Under the pieces are notes generated by a model, which was given only the letters and a program-made list of their open reading frames with translations, ran no database searches and was not told where the DNA came from. Below, piece after piece: positions 18,246-27,401 of a stretch of DNA of 64,000 nt (its first letter is position 1; each line of letters opens with the position of its first letter). The stretch lies in contig NZ_AP024849.1 in the NCBI RefSeq assembly GCF_019977655.1, forward strand, positions 3,319,001 to 3,383,000, in the 5' to 3' direction. Source of the DNA: Clostridium gelidum. Its GTDB lineage: Bacteria; Bacillota; Clostridia; Clostridiales; Clostridiaceae. Position numbers and translations under genes: made by a program.

Positions 18246-18611
18246 TCACACCCGTTCCAAAGACATGTCAAAAGTTATATCTTCAACATTCCCTAAATCT
18301 ATTATTTTGTACTTAACATTACTCAAAGTGAAATAATCATCTTGCTTGATCTTCTTGCTTTCATCACCAAAGGTAACTAATAATTTATCTTCATTACCTC
18401 GATTAACTGTGGCAGCATCACCATTTTCTAATGTTAACTTAAAATCATTTTTATGATAATAAGCATTTATTGTACAAACATATAGATCGCTATATTTTTC
18501 TTTAAAGGCGCTTTTTCCATCCCTTAAGACGGTTATACTTTTTAATAACCCCTTTTTTTCAAGCTGATTATATATTGTTAAGCTTATTTTAGATCTATTA
18601 ATTCCACCCAT
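18246..18611 (-). CDS. Head-tail connector / head closure protein
   Basis: 121 residues, MGGINRSKISLTIYNQLEKKG. A compact alpha/beta protein with an OB-like second half (ITFDMSLERV end). It directly follows the gp6-like connector gene with no spacing. Head-closure (stopper) role by gene order in the packaging-connector cluster. Confidence 0.5.
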   Translation of the reverse strand: MGGINRSKISLTIYNQLEKKGLLKSITVLRDGKSAFKEKYSDLYVCTINAYYHKNDFKLTLENGDAATVNRGNEDKLLVTFGDESKKIKQDDYFTLSNVKYKIIDLGNVEDITFDMSLERV

Positions 18612-18914
18612 TTAGCATCCATCAACTCTCTTTCGACTTGTCACATAACCAGTGTTCACCGTTGTAACGATTGGAGTTATCTCAGTTTTAAAAGTTTCAG
18701 AAAGTGTTAACCAATATTCTCTATTTGATTTAAGCTTTATTCCGGATACTTCCATGGCATCGTCTGCTGATGCTTTTAATAAGCAACCTTTATAACTAGC
18801 TTTAGCAACATCATTATTGTTGGTTTCCATCAATAATTGCAATTCAGAATCTAAGAAATATGGGTATTCTCTTTCCTGAAGATTAAATTTTAATATTTCT
18901 AAAGGTTCATACAT
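18612..18914 (-). CDS. Head-tail connector (gp6/gp15-like)
   Basis: 100 residues, mostly helical, beginning MYEPLEILKFNLQEREYPYFLD. The layout (short N-terminal helix, SELQLLMETNNNDVAKASYKGCLLK, long helix ending SETFKTEI) matches HK97 gp6-type adaptor proteins. It is the first connector after capsid. Confidence from order and helical pattern. Confidence 0.55.
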   Translation of the reverse strand: MYEPLEILKFNLQEREYPYFLDSELQLLMETNNNDVAKASYKGCLLKASADDAMEVSGIKLKSNREYWLTLSETFKTEITPIVTTVNTGYVTSRKRVDGC

Positions 18915-18916
18915 GA

Positions 18917-19150
18917 CTATTCACCCCCATTCCCTCCTTGTTGGCCACCTTCTCCATCAGGATTTTGATTTTCCTTTTCTTCCAAAATTTCTATTTCAGC
19001 ATATTGATTTAATTCTTTTACATCTGATTCTTTAACTTGAAATTTATCTCCAGCTTTTAAATGTTCTCCACCATATTTTATAAACTGTTTTGCTGTTGCT
19101 TTGAAAGTTTTTTCTTCTGTTGATGCTTTATCTAAATTTTTTGTTGCCAT
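18917..19150 (-). CDS. Small acidic phage head-region protein
   Basis: 77 residues. A small beta domain (AKQFIKYGGEHLKAGDKFQVKESDVKEL) is followed by a Gly/Gln-rich acidic tail (DGEGGQQGGNGGE). Found between capsid and connectors; similar small proteins occur in many head modules. The function is unknown. Confidence 0.5.
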   Translation of the reverse strand: MATKNLDKASTEEKTFKATAKQFIKYGGEHLKAGDKFQVKESDVKELNQYAEIEILEEKENQNPDGEGGQQGGNGGE

Positions 19151-19188
19151 AATTTACATCATCCTCTCTTTATCTTATATATAATTAT

Positions 19189-19214
19189 AGAGTAGCTACA
19201 ATTAAGGCTACTCT
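19189..19214. terminator. Hairpin after the capsid gene
   Basis: AGAGTAGC and GCTACTCT form a perfect 8-bp stem with a 10-base loop, in the gap between capsid and the next gene. It lacks a long T tract, so it may attenuate transcription or stabilise the capsid mRNA. Confidence 0.45.
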
Positions 19215-19222
19215 AGATTAAC

Positions 19223-20281
19223 TTAACCAACTGTCGCAAAAAATACTTCGTCTGCTTTATCAAAACTTACAATAGGCATTACTGATACTTTAGTGTTTGT
19301 TGTACAAGGGTCAAATATTTCCTCTGTGCTAATTGCAATTCTATTATCATAAATGACTGTAGGATATTTGTTGTTTCTAGTTGAAAGATCATATTCTTCT
19401 GGTGTTACACCATACAAAGTATCTCCTAAGTTAGTAGAATTAATAAATGTAACTTTATAATCATCATAATATGGAACTTCTGATGCACCCTTATATGGGC
19501 AATATGTTACAGTTTCTTCAAATACAACTGACATTTTTAATCTTTCTTTTAAGAAAGTTAAATAATCAGATTCAGCTAAAATTCTTGTAGTATTTAAATT
19601 ACTGTTCTTAATATCATTAGTAATAGTAGTATTTTTCATAATAGTATTCATGAATGTCACTTCTGTCATTAGCATTGTATTTGGTGCTGCATAATGTTCA
19701 TCAGTTAATATTTTTTTATAAGCTACGATATCATCATAAATATCAGCTGAAGGATCTGTCCATTTATCAGTGCCTGTTAATGTAATTTTATGATTGCTTG
19801 GTACTCCATAATCAACAATGACGTTTCCGTCTGCTGGATTACTTGAATATACAATAGTACCATTTTGGATAACTTGCGCTCTCATTCCTTTTGCTACTAT
19901 TTCTGCTGCTTCAACCAATTCTGCATGACCTTTATATATTTCATTTAATACAAAATTTGCTCTATCGTCTGAACCTGCTGCTTTTAAATCCATTAATTTT
20001 CTTTTATCTTTTTCATTTACTGTAATACCTTCTTTAAAGAATGGAATTTCTTTAGTATTAGTATCTACTTTAGCATTTAAACTTCTTAACTTAGCTCTAG
20101 TATCAAAAGCAGATTGTCTTAATGCTATGGCTTTCTTCTTAGCACCTTTTGCCATTTCAAATTCTGTGCCATCAACCTTTTTGTTAGGAAATAGTGTTTT
20201 ATCAAGTGTGTCTTCAACAGGTAATTGTTTTACATACATTGCGATTTTAACTGGATTTACATAGTCTTTTAAATCTATCAT
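19223..20281 (-). CDS. Major capsid protein (gpE-like)
   Basis: 352 residues from ATG 20281 with AAGGAGGAAAACAAT upstream; a longer TTG reading contains that ribosome site and is rejected. It resembles the lambda gpE-type capsid family: DYVNPVKIAMYVKQL, TEFEMAKGAKKKAIALRQSAFDTRA, and a C-terminal STEEIFDPCTTNTKVSVMPIVSFDKADEVFFATVG. It forms the icosahedral shell. It follows a decoration protein and a scaffold, the expected order. Confidence 0.85.
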   Translation of the reverse strand: MIDLKDYVNPVKIAMYVKQLPVEDTLDKTLFPNKKVDGTEFEMAKGAKKKAIALRQSAFDTRAKLRSLNAKVDTNTKEIPFFKEGITVNEKDKRKLMDLKAAGSDDRANFVLNEIYKGHAELVEAAEIVAKGMRAQVIQNGTIVYSSNPADGNVIVDYGVPSNHKITLTGTDKWTDPSADIYDDIVAYKKILTDEHYAAPNTMLMTEVTFMNTIMKNTTITNDIKNSNLNTTRILAESDYLTFLKERLKMSVVFEETVTYCPYKGASEVPYYDDYKVTFINSTNLGDTLYGVTPEEYDLSTRNNKYPTVIYDNRIAISTEEIFDPCTTNTKVSVMPIVSFDKADEVFFATVG

Positions 20282-20294
20282 ATTGTTTTCCTCC

Positions 20295-20678
20295 TTATTC
20301 TCCAAAATAAATATGCTTTAATGCAACTTTTTCTATTTCTTTATTTGTGACATTAAGTTTAATTGCAGACTCAATAACATTTCCTCTTATTAATACTGAA
20401 CCTACTTCACATGCATTATCTGGATTGCTGTCTGGTGACATAGATCCTTTAAAATCTAGATCATTCTTTAAAATACAATGTGCATCTGTTGTAGTGGATG
20501 TTGTTGTAACTTTTTTGCCATCTTTAGTAAGTAATATTCCTGCCTTTAATACCTCATTGACATCTAGTAAGTCTTTTACGTCTAGTTTTTTAATTTTCAA
20601 TGGCAATGTGTCATACTCACTTGTGTCAAGCATTATGTTACTTTGTTCACCATAAATAGTTTTTGAAGTTTGTTTCAT
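20295..20678 (-). CDS. Head decoration / stabilisation protein
   Basis: 127 residues with a GAGGAGGAATAAAAA ribosome site. The pattern LLTKDGKKVTT...HCILKNDLDFKGS...VLIRGNVIESAIKL resembles lambda gpD-type decoration proteins that bind the mature capsid surface. It sits between scaffold and capsid. Assignment moderate. Confidence 0.6.
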   Translation of the reverse strand: MKQTSKTIYGEQSNIMLDTSEYDTLPLKIKKLDVKDLLDVNEVLKAGILLTKDGKKVTTTSTTTDAHCILKNDLDFKGSMSPDSNPDNACEVGSVLIRGNVIESAIKLNVTNKEIEKVALKHIYFGE

Positions 20679-20693
20679 TTTTTATTCCTCCTC

Positions 20694-21323
20694 TTATTTG
20701 GCTATAAATTTATCAAAGCCACTATTTCCTTTCATGTTTTCTGCTTGTTGTTTTCCCAAAATTACTGCAATATCTTCTTTACCTACTGGATCTTTATGTT
20801 GTTCATTATTTCCACCAGTATTAAATACACCTGTTCCATTAATCTCTTTTTCAAATAAGAAATCGTGTGACTTTTGAAGTGGTTCCATTTGTTCCTTAAG
20901 ACCTATGACATTATCTCCATCAACTTTTAGCTTAGTTTTATCAATATGTGCCATAATGGATACTTTGTCTTTAATGCTATAAGCTCCTAAACCTTTTTCT
21001 AAAGCATTATCGAAAGCAATTGCAGATAATTGTTTCTCATGAGTTTCCTTTTGAGTCTTATTATCTTTCTCAAGAATTTCAAGTTTTTCTTTTAATCCTG
21101 CAGTATCTTTAAATTCCTCTTTTAAGCTGTTAATTTGAGTATCTCTTTCTCCAACTTGCTTTTTATAATCTTTAGCCTCAACATTAACGTCATCAAATCG
21201 TTTTTTAGGAACATAAGCACCATTAGAAACATCTTCATAATCCTTAGCCTCATATTCCTTTTGCTTATCTGCTGGAAGCTGCTTAAATAGTTCCTCTCCG
21301 ATAATTTCCTTTAACTTTGCCAT
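20694..21323 (-). CDS. Phage scaffold protein (GP20-type)
   Basis: 209 residues, highly charged. A long coiled coil covers residues ~45-105 (FDDVNVEAKDYKKQVGERDTQINSLKEEF), followed by a conserved end region (NTGGNNEQHKDPVGKEDIAVILGK). This is the phage minor structural GP20/scaffold pattern. It would act inside the procapsid and be removed on maturation. Confidence 0.8.
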   Translation of the reverse strand: MAKLKEIIGEELFKQLPADKQKEYEAKDYEDVSNGAYVPKKRFDDVNVEAKDYKKQVGERDTQINSLKEEFKDTAGLKEKLEILEKDNKTQKETHEKQLSAIAFDNALEKGLGAYSIKDKVSIMAHIDKTKLKVDGDNVIGLKEQMEPLQKSHDFLFEKEINGTGVFNTGGNNEQHKDPVGKEDIAVILGKQQAENMKGNSGFDKFIAK

Positions 21324-21404
21324 TGTTATTTTTCCTCCTTAATATCGAATATACTTGTTAGTCAAGTTGTATCTGCGCCATAGACTAATTAATCCATTCT
21401 TTAA

Positions 21405-21458
21405 CGCCTTATGTATAATCATAAAAGGCGAAAATAAAAAGCCTTATCTCTAAGACTT
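21405..21458 (-). terminator. Two stem-loops between minor head and scaffold genes
   Basis: The first hairpin (21431-21458) pairs AAGTCTTA with TAAGGCTT and runs into TTTTATTTT on the minus strand, a terminator. The second (21405-21430) pairs CGCCTTTTATG with CATAAGGCG. They separate the packaging genes from the scaffold-capsid operon and may set relative expression. Confidence 0.6.
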
Positions 21459-21459
21459 A

Positions 21460-22392
21460 TTAAACAAATTCTTTTCCATATTCTTGATACCAATTATCCA
21501 ATTTAGAATTATTATCTCCATATAACCACTCATGTAGCTCTGTGCCTATGTCTTCCATAGATTTAGTTATAACAGGTGTAAAATAACATATTCCATTTGG
21601 GTGATCCAAAGGTAATGTATCTGGAGTATATATTTCACCTTCTCTGCTTTGGCATAATGCACATGGCCCTCTATGTGAGTTGCTTGTGTGCCATTGTATA
21701 CCTTCTACAAAAGGATTAGCTTTGCAGGATCTTTGTAAGCCTAATTGATAAGCATGTGATATCGAAGTTACAGCAAGCCTAAAAGAATTATATTCTATTT
21801 TTTTATTACCTACACTTGGATAAATTCTTTTAAAGTCCCAATTCTTTTCAACATCAGGATTAACATAATTTGATAAATCCTTAGCTAAATCATATATACT
21901 CTTTTTTTCCGTCAACCCTTTTTGAAGTATGTAGTCAAATTCTGCATTAGCTTTTTTTTCATTAAACCAAAGTCTCTTTGAAAGTCCTTTTCCATCTTTA
22001 TAAAAATCTCCATTAATAAGTTCTTTTAATGCTTCTTTGGGAATTTTAGAGAACATATTAGAAAAAGACTCTTTAGTATTTAATCCATACTTCATATCAA
22101 TTAAATTAAAAAAATCAATTTGGATGCTAGCGGAATATCGAGCGCTTTTTAGCATAGATTCCTCTATATCCAGCCTTAGTATTTTATTTAATTCTTTTAT
22201 ATCATTTTTGAACTGCTTTTGATAATCCTTTAACCACCTTTCAGTTAAACTATTTTTAGATACTTGCTTGATTTTTTTCTCAAGTTCTCGTGCTATCTCT
22301 CTATATAGTTTCCTTATTCTATAAGTTTGTTTATGAGTTAAATCTAACCTCTTCTTTTGAGCTTCTTCAACCAATTTTAAATACTCATTCAA
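21460..22392 (-). CDS. Phage minor head protein (SPP1 gp7 / Mu F type)
   Basis: 310 residues. A helical N-terminal half is followed by the head-morphogenesis core RLAVTSISHAYQLGLQRS and the Cys/His pattern CALCQSREGEIYTPDTLPLDHPNG, typical of Mu F/SPP1 gp7 proteins. These bind the portal and are injected or assist early head assembly. Overlaps nothing and follows the portal gene. Confidence 0.85.
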   Translation of the reverse strand: MNEYLKLVEEAQKKRLDLTHKQTYRIRKLYREIARELEKKIKQVSKNSLTERWLKDYQKQFKNDIKELNKILRLDIEESMLKSARYSASIQIDFFNLIDMKYGLNTKESFSNMFSKIPKEALKELINGDFYKDGKGLSKRLWFNEKKANAEFDYILQKGLTEKKSIYDLAKDLSNYVNPDVEKNWDFKRIYPSVGNKKIEYNSFRLAVTSISHAYQLGLQRSCKANPFVEGIQWHTSNSHRGPCALCQSREGEIYTPDTLPLDHPNGICYFTPVITKSMEDIGTELHEWLYGDNNSKLDNWYQEYGKEFV

Positions 22393-22430
22393 CTAATCAC
22401 CACCTTATTTGGGGATACTATACCATAAAT

Positions 22431-23909
22431 TTATTCAGTATTAAATTGTTCATTTTCAGCTGCTGTTAATGCAGTTTTTTCTTGTAGTATTTCATTCCAT
22501 TCGTCTTCTGCATTCTCAGATTCAGAGAAATCTTTAATATAAGATTGATGTGATCTTACTCCATGATCAACTTCATTCATTGCAGTTGTTTTCTTTTCCT
22601 CTGTATCTGAAGGTAATGGATAATTATGTTCAAGTAAGGTGCTATATTTTAATTGATTCCATGCCTTGTTATATAAACCTGGATAACAAATTGAACCAAC
22701 CTCTTTAATAAATTCAAATAATCCAATAAAAGCTGGAGTCCAATCATTCCACTTATCATCACATCTTGCAATTAAATCATTATATAAATACCCCATGGCT
22801 TTAGCTGATGGAATATTATTTAAATCTTTTAATTGTGGCATATCCATAGTAACATTCATATCAGCATCTGCTCTATCTAAATAAGCTTCAATAGCAGCAC
22901 TGTTTCCCATATTATATTCTAGTCTTTGCATTGAAGCTTGTTTACCACTTTCAGCTAATTCATCTCTAGTTCTAATAGCATGTACTGCATTAGGAGCTAC
23001 AGTAAGTTTACTCACATCATCCATATTCCCATCAATAATAGATTCAGCACCAAACATTTGAAATCTTAATGCATCTCTAACATCTGAAATAGTTTTATTA
23101 TATTGAGTTTGAGTATCCATTAATTCTTCTACATCAGATTCACCAAATGAATCATTTAATTCTCCACTATTCTTTATTAACCAACATGGAATATTAATAA
23201 ATCCAGTATCCTGTTCTATTGTTAAATCTTTTTGTAATTCTGCATTAAAATAAGTTTCTTTCTTATACCATGCTTGACGTTCCTTCTTTTCAGTAAATTT
23301 GTAGTAATAAGTATGAATATAATAAATTTTTTCTGTATCCGCTTCTCTATATACATTCTCTTCATCTTCTTCGAAAAATACAACATATAAGAGCTTTCTG
23401 TTTTTCTCCCTATAATAAAAATTCTCTATTGATTCATATTTAATGACCAATGGAGAATTAGGGTTAGCTTCTACTCTAAGTAGAACTCTCTTTTTAATTG
23501 TAGCTTCTAGAAATGCTTTTTTAGTTGTTGGCCAGAAAGAATTATCATCTAATACATCTTCAATAAATTTTCTAAGTTCTTCGCATTGATCCTTATCTTC
23601 TTTATCATCTGATTTAAGTTTGATTGTTGGTTCAACACCAAACATCCATCTAGCCTGTTTTCTTAATAATGGTTTAATCTTATTCCTTATATCTTGGGTA
23701 GGTTTATAATCACAATTATCATTGATTTCCCAATTCTGACCAAGTAATGCTTTATCTTCTCCAACTTTATCTATTGGAACTATGCACTTACCTTTATAGA
23801 ATATATAATCTTTTCTAATTAATTCTCTTTCATGCCTTTCTGCATCAGGCAGATTAAGCAATGTATTTTTTATACTGTTACCATTGCTATTATCATAATC
23901 AAAATACAT
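22431..23909 (-). CDS. Portal protein (SPP1 gp6 type)
   Basis: 492 residues, an SPP1 gp6-like phage portal. The N-terminal region RKQARWMFGVEPTIKLKSDD, the central DTQTQYNKTISDVRDALRF, and a C-terminal acidic tail are characteristic. It forms the dodecameric ring at the packaging vertex. The ATG overlaps the large terminase stop by one base, and an AGAGGAGGTACAG ribosome site precedes it. Confidence 0.9.
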   Translation of the reverse strand: MYFDYDNSNGNSIKNTLLNLPDAERHERELIRKDYIFYKGKCIVPIDKVGEDKALLGQNWEINDNCDYKPTQDIRNKIKPLLRKQARWMFGVEPTIKLKSDDKEDKDQCEELRKFIEDVLDDNSFWPTTKKAFLEATIKKRVLLRVEANPNSPLVIKYESIENFYYREKNRKLLYVVFFEEDEENVYREADTEKIYYIHTYYYKFTEKKERQAWYKKETYFNAELQKDLTIEQDTGFINIPCWLIKNSGELNDSFGESDVEELMDTQTQYNKTISDVRDALRFQMFGAESIIDGNMDDVSKLTVAPNAVHAIRTRDELAESGKQASMQRLEYNMGNSAAIEAYLDRADADMNVTMDMPQLKDLNNIPSAKAMGYLYNDLIARCDDKWNDWTPAFIGLFEFIKEVGSICYPGLYNKAWNQLKYSTLLEHNYPLPSDTEEKKTTAMNEVDHGVRSHQSYIKDFSESENAEDEWNEILQEKTALTAAENEQFNTE

Positions 23910-25255
23910 TAGAATACTGTACCTCCTCTCTTATAAGGATCACTAGTTTTATTAGCAACACCCTTACCTTTTTCATATACTGAATCATCATATTTATGCT
24001 CTTTTAAGTCAGATACTTCATATCCATCAAGTCCATACCAGATAGCACTAAATGTATGTGGATCTGTTGCAAATTCATCTTCAATTAACTCTCCATCCTT
24101 ATCAATCGCATATGTTAAATCTTCTAATTCATCAATAACATCTTGGCAATCTTCAGAACAAATTATCTTTTTAAATCTCTTAACTTTCTTGGTATTTTGC
24201 AATCTTGAACCTGGGAACTTTTTAGCACCTCTCATATTAAATCCCTCTTGTTGGTAGAACTTAATTGTCTTAGGTTCTGCACTATCTGCTCTAATTAATT
24301 CCTGTGTATTTTTAAATTCTGCTATCTCTATTGCAGTTTTATCATCTGTCATTTGGTTTTTATAATATTGCCAATATATATACAGAATCTTATTTTCATC
24401 ATCTATAACAAGCCTAACAATGGCATTATATGAAGTTTCAAATCCAAAATCCATTCCGACCTTGTGCAATGGTTTCTTAATTTTATGCATCATATCTAAT
24501 ACTTCATAGTGAGGTCTGCGTTCAAATTGTGGTAATACTTTTCTACCATTAACCCCAAATTGCCCTCTTCTAGCAATTCTATATAAATCAATATCAAATG
24601 TTTTTAAATCATCTAGCTGCTCTATATAAGATTTAGGCAAAAAATAATTATCATCGGCTAAACTATGATGATAATATGTATTATTTATTATAATTGTCCT
24701 TTTTTTATATAATTCCTTATCATCTAAGATAAATAGTTTTTTCTTTTTGTCTATAAAGAAATGCTTATAACACCAGTTGTTCTTTGATACTGGATTAGTG
24801 GTAAGTATCATATGAAGTTTTAAAAATGGGTGCCTCAATCTACCTAATAACTCTTTAAATCCAGCATATTTTACCTCTGAACATTCTTCAATCCACACAA
24901 TAGAAACGTTATTAATAGATTTTAATTTAGCTGGCTTATCCATTCCTTTAAATATTATCTTTGAACCATTAGGAAATCTTATTTGCATTGGAGATACAAC
25001 ACAACGTATTCTATCATCAAGCTCCATTTCAGTTATTATTTCATCAAATAATGAAAAGCACGAATCTCTGATAGTATCATAAACCTCTCTAACTACTAAC
25101 GCTGTTCTCTTCTCATCTAATAACTTAAGAATTATTTTAAATGCAGTATTATAAGATTTACTTGATCCATAACCACCAACTAAAAAATAAAATTTATAGT
25201 CCCAATCAAATAAGTAATCTTCAAAATGAGGATTGATTTCTCTTTCAATTTCCAT
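23909..25255 (-). CDS. terL: Terminase large subunit (PBSX type)
   Basis: 448 residues. An ATPase N-terminal half carries an atypical Walker A-like loop GGYGSSKSYNTAF (~28-40) and the Walker B/acid IVWIEECSE (~123-131). The C-terminal nuclease half has VGMDFGFETSYN and IRADSAEPKTI. This matches PBSX/terminase_3 family headful or cos packaging motors. It docks on the portal and cuts and pumps DNA. Overlaps the small subunit by one base. Confidence 0.92.
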   Translation of the reverse strand: MEIEREINPHFEDYLFDWDYKFYFLVGGYGSSKSYNTAFKIILKLLDEKRTALVVREVYDTIRDSCFSLFDEIITEMELDDRIRCVVSPMQIRFPNGSKIIFKGMDKPAKLKSINNVSIVWIEECSEVKYAGFKELLGRLRHPFLKLHMILTTNPVSKNNWCYKHFFIDKKKKLFILDDKELYKKRTIIINNTYYHHSLADDNYFLPKSYIEQLDDLKTFDIDLYRIARRGQFGVNGRKVLPQFERRPHYEVLDMMHKIKKPLHKVGMDFGFETSYNAIVRLVIDDENKILYIYWQYYKNQMTDDKTAIEIAEFKNTQELIRADSAEPKTIKFYQQEGFNMRGAKKFPGSRLQNTKKVKRFKKIICSEDCQDVIDELEDLTYAIDKDGELIEDEFATDPHTFSAIWYGLDGYEVSDLKEHKYDDSVYEKGKGVANKTSDPYKRGGTVF

Positions 25256-26139
25256 TAATCCTCACGCTCTTTTCTTCTTATCACTATTTGTATTGGTTCA
25301 TCATTCTTAAGAGTTTTATTCTTTTCAAAATCAATCTTTTCTTTGGCCATTTTAACTTTTTCTTCTTCGATTTGCCTCTTAAATTTATCAGGGAATAAAT
25401 CAAAGTACTCTGATAGCTTATCTAATGCTTTCATTCTATCTTCAAACTTAATAGATACACCATCTTTGCCTTGCTTCACTTCGCTGATTACAGTACCATC
25501 AATCATAGAGCTTTCTTTAAAGTCAACGTAATTTACAGTTTTCATTACTGTTTCTTTAGTTTCTTTATCTACTAATGGTCCATACATAGTCATTACTGGA
25601 ACTTCTTTTTGCCCAAATGCTAAATATTCTGTTGGATCCACAAAGGCTATCTTTATATACATATTGAGTACATCCATAGCATCAAGATACAATTCTTCTG
25701 TTATTTTCCCTTTAAGCCTTCTTAATTCAGCTGCAACCTTACTATTTCTTACTAACTCGCTACCTGTTATATGTGCTCTTTCTGGTACATATCCCGCTTT
25801 AATTGCAGAAAGGGTTTGATTATGATTCTTAATAAAATATAAACAAAAAAGCCTTTGCTTATCAGTAAGTTCAGTATTCTCTAATACCTCTTTAACTTCA
25901 TCTGCAATAGGCTCTTTATTACTATTCTTTTTAGTTACTTTTTGATTAGTAACGTTACTATTGGTTTTTGGTAACGCTCCTTTTAATTCTCGTTCCCATT
26001 CATCCTGTGATTTCCACTTTCTGACCTGAGAATCTTTTATATTTAAACTAGCTGCTATATCAACTAATTTCATTTTGCCTTTAGAATCTAAATATAATTT
26101 CTTTGCTTCATCTCTTGCAGGACTTCTTTGTCTAGCCAT
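25255..26139 (-). CDS. terS: Terminase small subunit
   Basis: 294 residues. An N-terminal helix-turn-helix (MKLVDIAASLNIKDSQVRKWKSQDEWE) is followed by the terminase_2 region (LTDKQRLFCLYFIKNHNQTLSAIKAGY). A charged C-terminal helical region contains FKRQIEEEKVKMAKEKIDFEKNK. It recognises the pac/cos site. First gene of the late operon. Confidence 0.9.
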   Translation of the reverse strand: MARQRSPARDEAKKLYLDSKGKMKLVDIAASLNIKDSQVRKWKSQDEWERELKGALPKTNSNVTNQKVTKKNSNKEPIADEVKEVLENTELTDKQRLFCLYFIKNHNQTLSAIKAGYVPERAHITGSELVRNSKVAAELRRLKGKITEELYLDAMDVLNMYIKIAFVDPTEYLAFGQKEVPVMTMYGPLVDKETKETVMKTVNYVDFKESSMIDGTVISEVKQGKDGVSIKFEDRMKALDKLSEYFDLFPDKFKRQIEEEKVKMAKEKIDFEKNKTLKNDEPIQIVIRRKERED

Positions 26140-26183
26140 CTCTCATTGTCACCACCTCGCTCCACTCATATTCTATACAAACA

Positions 26184-26217
26184 CAATAAAAATAGCCTTA
26201 GATTTTTCTAAAGCTAT
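26184..26217 (-). terminator. Terminator upstream of the late operon
   Basis: Minus-strand ATAGCTTTAGA-AAAA-TCTAAGGCTAT with trailing TTTTATTG. It ends the early transcript after the small membrane protein gene and insulates the terminase operon. Confidence 0.7.
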
Positions 26218-26456
26218 TCATTCATTAATTGTATAAATTTCTCATTTTTCATTAATATTGAAATATATACACTTGAAAACATAAAAAATATATTTATTAT
26301 TGGCAGAATACTTATAATTATTAAACTTATAAATAGCTTCCAATTACACTTATTACTTCTAAAGTTTATATTATTCTTATTTACCAATGCCCTAATTAAA
26401 AGTAATATCAAGGATATGCAGCTTAATACTATTGATATTGAATATAGATATAACAT
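26214..26456 (-). CDS. Small membrane protein, unknown
   Basis: 80 residues with two strong hydrophobic segments (residues ~2-25 and ~42-70) separated by a short basic loop. It could be a small phage membrane effector, but it has no recognisable family. It is followed at once by a terminator. Confidence 0.5.
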   Translation of the reverse strand: MLYLYSISIVLSCISLILLLIRALVNKNNINFRSNKCNWKLFISLIIISILPIINIFFMFSSVYISILMKNEKFIQLMNE

Positions 26457-26553
26457 ATCTTACAACTCCTTTGAATGTAAATTTACTCCTTACCCGTATT
26501 TACATTTTATCCCATAAGCTAATAATATTCCATAATAATTATGTACTTAACTA

Positions 26554-26736
26554 TTACATTTTTCTTTCATTATTCTTAAAACATTCCTTTATATCTCTAT
26601 CATTAAATTGATAATAATATAATTCCATCTTTTCACATTCTTCTTTACAACCTGTACATAAATCTGGAGACTTAGCACACTCCACTATTCCTTTGTTAAA
26701 TTTCATATTTAGTTTTATTTCCATTCTCTTACTCAT
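26554..26736 (-). CDS. Small cysteine-rich phage protein
   Basis: 60 residues. Cysteines at C-x6-C-x2-C-x3-C spacing (CAKSPDLCTGCKEEC) suggest a metal site; a fifth Cys lies near the end. AAAGGAGATTTAC precedes the start. Early-region accessory gene of unknown function. Confidence 0.5.
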   Translation of the reverse strand: MSKRMEIKLNMKFNKGIVECAKSPDLCTGCKEECEKMELYYYQFNDRDIKECFKNNERKM

Positions 26737-26788
26737 GTGTAAATCTCCTTTCTATTCGAATTTAAAATTTAGGCTATTTTATTGCATG

Positions 26789-26815
26789 AAAAAAGAACCC
26801 TAATTTTAGAGTTCT
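26789..26815 (-). terminator. Terminator after the 77-residue gene
   Basis: Minus-strand AGAACTCTAA-(2-3 nt)-TTAGGGTTCT followed by TTTTTT. It ends 8 bases past the preceding gene. Confidence 0.75.
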
Positions 26816-26822
26816 AAAAATT

Positions 26823-27056
26823 TTACACAGCAACATCTACATATATCTTTACTATGTAGATACTTATACGTTCTACTTTTAATATTTTAACCAAGTTATG
26901 TTCCCACATGTACTCAATAGCTTCATTAAAGCTCTCAACACTAAATTTCACATCATTGCTAGATAACGTTACTATTGATTCTTTACCAGAATGTATTACT
27001 GGTGTTTCCTTTATTTTTTCTAATATTATATTTACGTCATTACTCATATGCTTCAC
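26823..27056 (-). CDS. Small phage protein, unknown
   Basis: 77 residues (SNDVNIILEKIKETPVIHSGKES) with an alpha/beta pattern and a hydrophobic strand at the end (ISIYIVKIYVDVAV). The ribosome site is GGGGTGAAGC. A terminator follows closely. Function unknown. Confidence 0.45.
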   Translation of the reverse strand: MKHMSNDVNIILEKIKETPVIHSGKESIVTLSSNDVKFSVESFNEAIEYMWEHNLVKILKVERISIYIVKIYVDVAV

Positions 27057-27149
27057 CCCATATAAAATTTAATGCAGTATTACAAATAAACCAGTAGATA
27101 CACAATGCTTCATTTTCTTTTAAAATAAATATAAAAGAATCCCTCAAAC

Positions 27150-27219
27150 CTCAACTTTATGTCCTACTTCTCTACTTTATGTACTGACTCTCTACTTTAT
27201 GTACTATTTCTCTACTTTG
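27150..27219. repeat. 20-bp direct tandem repeats (about 3.5 copies)
   Basis: Units start at 27150, 27170, 27190 and 27210 with the core CTCTACTTTATGTACT. The last partial unit forms the 3' end and stop of the Spo0E-like gene, so the repeats look like successive duplications of that gene end. Confidence 0.8.
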
Positions 27220-27374
27220 TTAAGTAAATTATTATACTCAGCCAAAGCTTCATCAAGTTTTTGACTTGCATTAATTACTTCTATATCTAATAAATTTTCT
27301 TTTTTATCTATTATTACATATAACTCTTGTCTCATTTCATAAACTGCTTTTTCAACATATTCTAAATTACTCAC
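27204..27374 (-). CDS. Spo0E-like aspartyl phosphatase family protein, phage-borne
   Basis: 56 residues from GTG 27374, chosen because GGGAGAAGATAAT lies just upstream. The sequence has the Spo0E family pattern: a first helix, a short turn, then an ASQKLDEALAEYNNLL helix containing the S-Q-x-L-D signature. Family members dephosphorylate Spo0A-phosphate or related response regulators and so delay sporulation. In a prophage it could keep the host in a growing state. The family size (50-60 residues) fits. Activity is inferred. Confidence 0.7.
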   Translation of the reverse strand: MSNLEYVEKAVYEMRQELYVIIDKKENLLDIEVINASQKLDEALAEYNNLLNKVEK

Positions 27375-27401
27375 ATTATCTTCTCCCAAACACAAATACA
27401 C

